From: Microvirga calopogonii
Lineage (GTDB): Bacteria > Pseudomonadota > Alphaproteobacteria > Rhizobiales > Beijerinckiaceae
DNA length: 32,661 nucleotides
Reading direction: 5' to 3'
NCBI RefSeq assembly: GCF_003347665.1
Contig: NZ_QDGA01000050.1
Coordinates: 1 to 32,661 of the forward strand
Positions 30,321 to 32,661 of the stretch are shown here, in pieces (position 1 is the first letter of the stretch; each line of letters opens with the position of its first letter). Below the pieces are notes generated by a model. The model made no database searches. It saw nothing but the letters and a program-made list of their open reading frames with translations, and was not told the DNA's origin. Both the position numbers and the translations under genes were made by a program.

Positions 30321-31048
30321 CACGCATTCTCCTCTTGGGCCTGCTCAGCCTGGGCGGCCGGCGCAGCATCGTTGGCCGTACGGAAGGAGCCGGGCATCGG
30401 CACTTCCTTCGGCAGCTTGCGCTTCACCGCGTCGCGGACGAAGATCCAGCCGCCGGCCACGCCGGGAACGGCGCCCTCGACCAGGATCAGACCGCGCTCG
30501 ACGTCGGTCGACACGACACGCAGGTTCTGCGTGGTGACGCGCTCGACACCCAGGTGACCCGGCATCTTCTTGTTCTTGAACGTCTTGCCCGGATCCTGGC
30601 GGCCACCGGTCGAACCAATCGAGCGGTGGGAGATCGACACGCCGTGGGTGGCGCGCAGACCGCCGAAGTTCCAGCGCTTCATACCGCCGGCGAAGCCCTT
30701 ACCCGTCGTGATGCCCGTGACGTCCACGAACTGACCAGCAACGAAGTGATCGGCGGTGATCTCGGCGCCGACCGGGATGACAGCATCCTCGGAGACGCGG
30801 AATTCCGCGAGCTTGCGCTTCGGCTCGACCTGGGCGACGGCGAAACTTCCGCGCTCGGCCTTCGAAACGTTCTTCACCTTGGCCTTGCCGACGCCGACCT
30901 GCAGCGCGGTGTAGCCGTTCTTTTCCTTGGTCCGGTGGGCGACGACCTGGCAGCTGTCGACCTTCAGAACCGTGACCGGGACATGCTCGCCTGCATCCGT
31001 GAAGATGCGGGTCATCCCGACTTTCTGTGCAATGACGCCTGAGCGCAT
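30320..31048 (-). CDS. rplC: 50S ribosomal protein L3
   Basis: A 242-residue L3 starting MRSGVIAQKVGMTRIFTDAGEHVPVTVLKV, with the long loop GKGFAGGMKRWNFGGLRATHGVSISHRSIGSTGGRQDPGKTFKNKKMPGHLG (in pieces) reaching the peptidyl transferase centre. An Ala/Gln/Glu-rich C-terminal extension (PAAQAEQAQEENA) is longer than in E. coli and common in alphaproteobacteria. Gap to rpsJ is 47 bases. Confidence 0.98.
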   Translation of the reverse strand: MRSGVIAQKVGMTRIFTDAGEHVPVTVLKVDSCQVVAHRTKEKNGYTALQVGVGKAKVKNVSKAERGSFAVAQVEPKRKLAEFRVSEDAVIPVGAEITADHFVAGQFVDVTGITTGKGFAGGMKRWNFGGLRATHGVSISHRSIGSTGGRQDPGKTFKNKKMPGHLGVERVTTQNLRVVSTDVERGLILVEGAVPGVAGGWIFVRDAVKRKLPKEVPMPGSFRTANDAAPAAQAEQAQEENA

Positions 31049-31072
31049 GTGCGTATCCTCTCGGCGTGTCTA

Positions 31073-31095
31073 CCGAAGGCTCCAAGCCCGAAGGC

Positions 31096-31097
<2 letters not shown>
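31073..31097. repeat. Short tandem repeat in the rpsJ-rplC gap
   Basis: CCGAAGGCTC occurs at 31073-31082 and 31088-31097, a 15-base period. The second copy overlaps the rpsJ stop codon. Probably a small local duplication. Confidence 0.5.
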
Positions 31098-31404
<307 letters not shown>

Positions 31405-31470
31405 GGCTTATCCATTCAACAAGGGAAGCGACCGAGCCGAAACCCGGCCGCTGTCCTTTGATCCTCTCAA

Positions 31471-32661
<1,191 letters not shown>

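Overview
The window is chromosomal DNA from a GC-rich alphaproteobacterium, most likely a member of the Hyphomicrobiales (Rhizobiales), possibly Methylobacteriaceae such as Microvirga. This rests on the ATP12 chaperone gene, the gene order secY-adk-rpsM-rpsK-rpoA-rplQ with no rpsD, a HWE-type histidine kinase, and an intergenic repeat of a kind I recall from this order. Genus level is inference. Nearly all genes lie on the minus strand; the three plus-strand genes are a small lipoprotein (1114-1491), the HWE kinase (3356-4900) and a small hypothetical gene (19255-19599).

Region 1 (1-3.1 kb) holds the 5' part of pccB (propionyl-CoA carboxylase beta chain), a small lipoprotein gene, an F1-ATPase assembly chaperone (ATP12) and a HAD hydrolase. 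Region 2 (3.1-8.75 kb) looks like an accessory block: a 41-aa lipoprotein, a two-PAS HWE histidine kinase, a divergent membrane AAA+ metalloprotease (FtsH paralog with an altered pore loop), two GNAT acetyltransferases, a tail-anchored hypothetical protein and at least two palindromic intergenic repeats. Region 3 (8.8-13.5 kb) is housekeeping: rluC-like pseudouridine synthase, crcB fluoride channel, rarA and a DegP/HtrA protease. From memory, regions 1 and 3 usually adjoin in this order, so region 2 appears inserted.

Region 4 (13.5-16.25 kb) is a LysR regulator - RidA - class V PLP enzyme cassette bounded by terminators, placed between degP and rplQ. Region 5 (16.4-32.66 kb) is the main ribosomal protein array, transcribed right to left: tuf, then the S10 operon (rpsJ to rpsQ), the spc operon (rplN to secY, adk), an intruding plus-strand hypothetical gene, then the alpha operon (rpsM, rpsK, rpoA, rplQ). 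Good promoter-like sequences sit exactly at the S10/spc junction and upstream of rpsM. The S10 half is tightly packed with gene overlaps. The secY-to-rplQ half has long gaps filled by strong hairpins, which suggests different RNA processing or attenuation.

No tRNA, rRNA, CRISPR array, transposase or prophage gene was seen. I found no clearly novel multi-gene system. The best candidates for follow-up are the divergent FtsH paralog, the RidA/PLP-enzyme/LysR cassette with a palindrome over the ridA ribosome-binding site, the hypothetical gene inserted against the grain between adk and rpsM, and the hairpin series in the ribosomal array.
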